Source: Actinospineispora eucalypti (GTDB taxonomy: Bacteria; Actinomycetota; Actinomycetes; Mycobacteriales; Pseudonocardiaceae). From it: DNA of 64,000 bases. The DNA itself is not shown here. The DNA is taken from positions 248,001 to 312,000 of the forward strand of contig JACHMT010000003.1 in NCBI GenBank assembly GCA_014208095.1, in the 5' to 3' direction. More notes on this DNA, generated by a model that searched no databases, had not been told where the DNA came from, and was given only the letters and a program-made list of their open reading frames with translations. Position 1 is the first letter of the stretch.

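Overview
The window appears to be filled by part of one gene. On the + strand a single reading frame (codons starting at positions 1, 4, 7 ...) stays open from a GTG at 130 to the last base, giving 63,871 nt or 21,290 complete codons, and it runs off the right edge. I read it line by line and found no in-frame stop. Recognisable protein families occur in this one frame along its whole length, so I treat it as real coding sequence. The product exceeds 21,290 residues (over 2 MDa at about 100-105 Da per residue). The extreme GC content, GC-saturated third codon positions, Ala/Gly/Pro-rich linkers, and FHA and PP2C domains point to a high-GC actinobacterium. I cannot name the genus.

Layout. (1) 118-290: Shine-Dalgarno, GTG start and a hydrophobic N-terminal signal or anchor. 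(2) 0.3-3.9 kb: low-complexity helical stalk with tandem amphipathic-helix repeats. (3) 3.9-9.8 kb: about 1,950 residues of paired-cysteine repeats. (4) 9.8-12.7 kb: coiled coil, then a DUF4781-like module with a hydrophobic tail. (5) 12.7-14.2 kb: disordered Pro/Gly/acidic linker. (6) 14.2-16.3 kb: SecA-like ATPase. (7) 18.3-21 kb: rhomboid, HEXXH metallopeptidase-like segment, FHA, trypsin-like protease. (8) 21-29.5 kb: GNAT, ADP-ribosyltransferase-like domain, GNAT, FHA, winged helices, amidoligase-like domain, a second trypsin-like protease, membrane region and HTH/HNH-repeat region. (9) 29.5-37.8 kb: coiled coil, LysM-like, TauE/SafE-like permease, PP2C phosphatase, R-S-E ADP-ribosyltransferase, HEXXH, LysM. 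(10) 37.8-41.6 kb: long polytopic region ending in a cation diffusion facilitator. (11) 41.6-64 kb: FHA, a third trypsin-like protease, a decayed protease-like segment, many winged helices, long helical regions, a triplicated module, a third HEXXH segment and a tandem pair of C-terminal modules.

The most unusual organising principle is a recurrent junction. At least 18 times, a single transmembrane segment is followed by a short motif of the form L-x-A-(A/M/G)-(L/F/V/I)-(P/G)-(F/G/W), often preceded by GHP or GH, and then a new domain begins. Two junctions share a perfect 63-bp DNA repeat, and two others are about 90 bp copies with three differences. The motif resembles an A-x-A signal-peptidase site, and the same polypeptide carries a rhomboid and three apparently intact trypsin-like proteases. 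My inference is a giant, membrane-threaded, possibly self-processed effector polyprotein related in spirit to polymorphic toxins and polyvalent proteins. The SecA-like motor may assist export or delivery. None of this has been tested. No tRNA, rRNA, CRISPR array, insertion sequence or second gene is supported on either strand.
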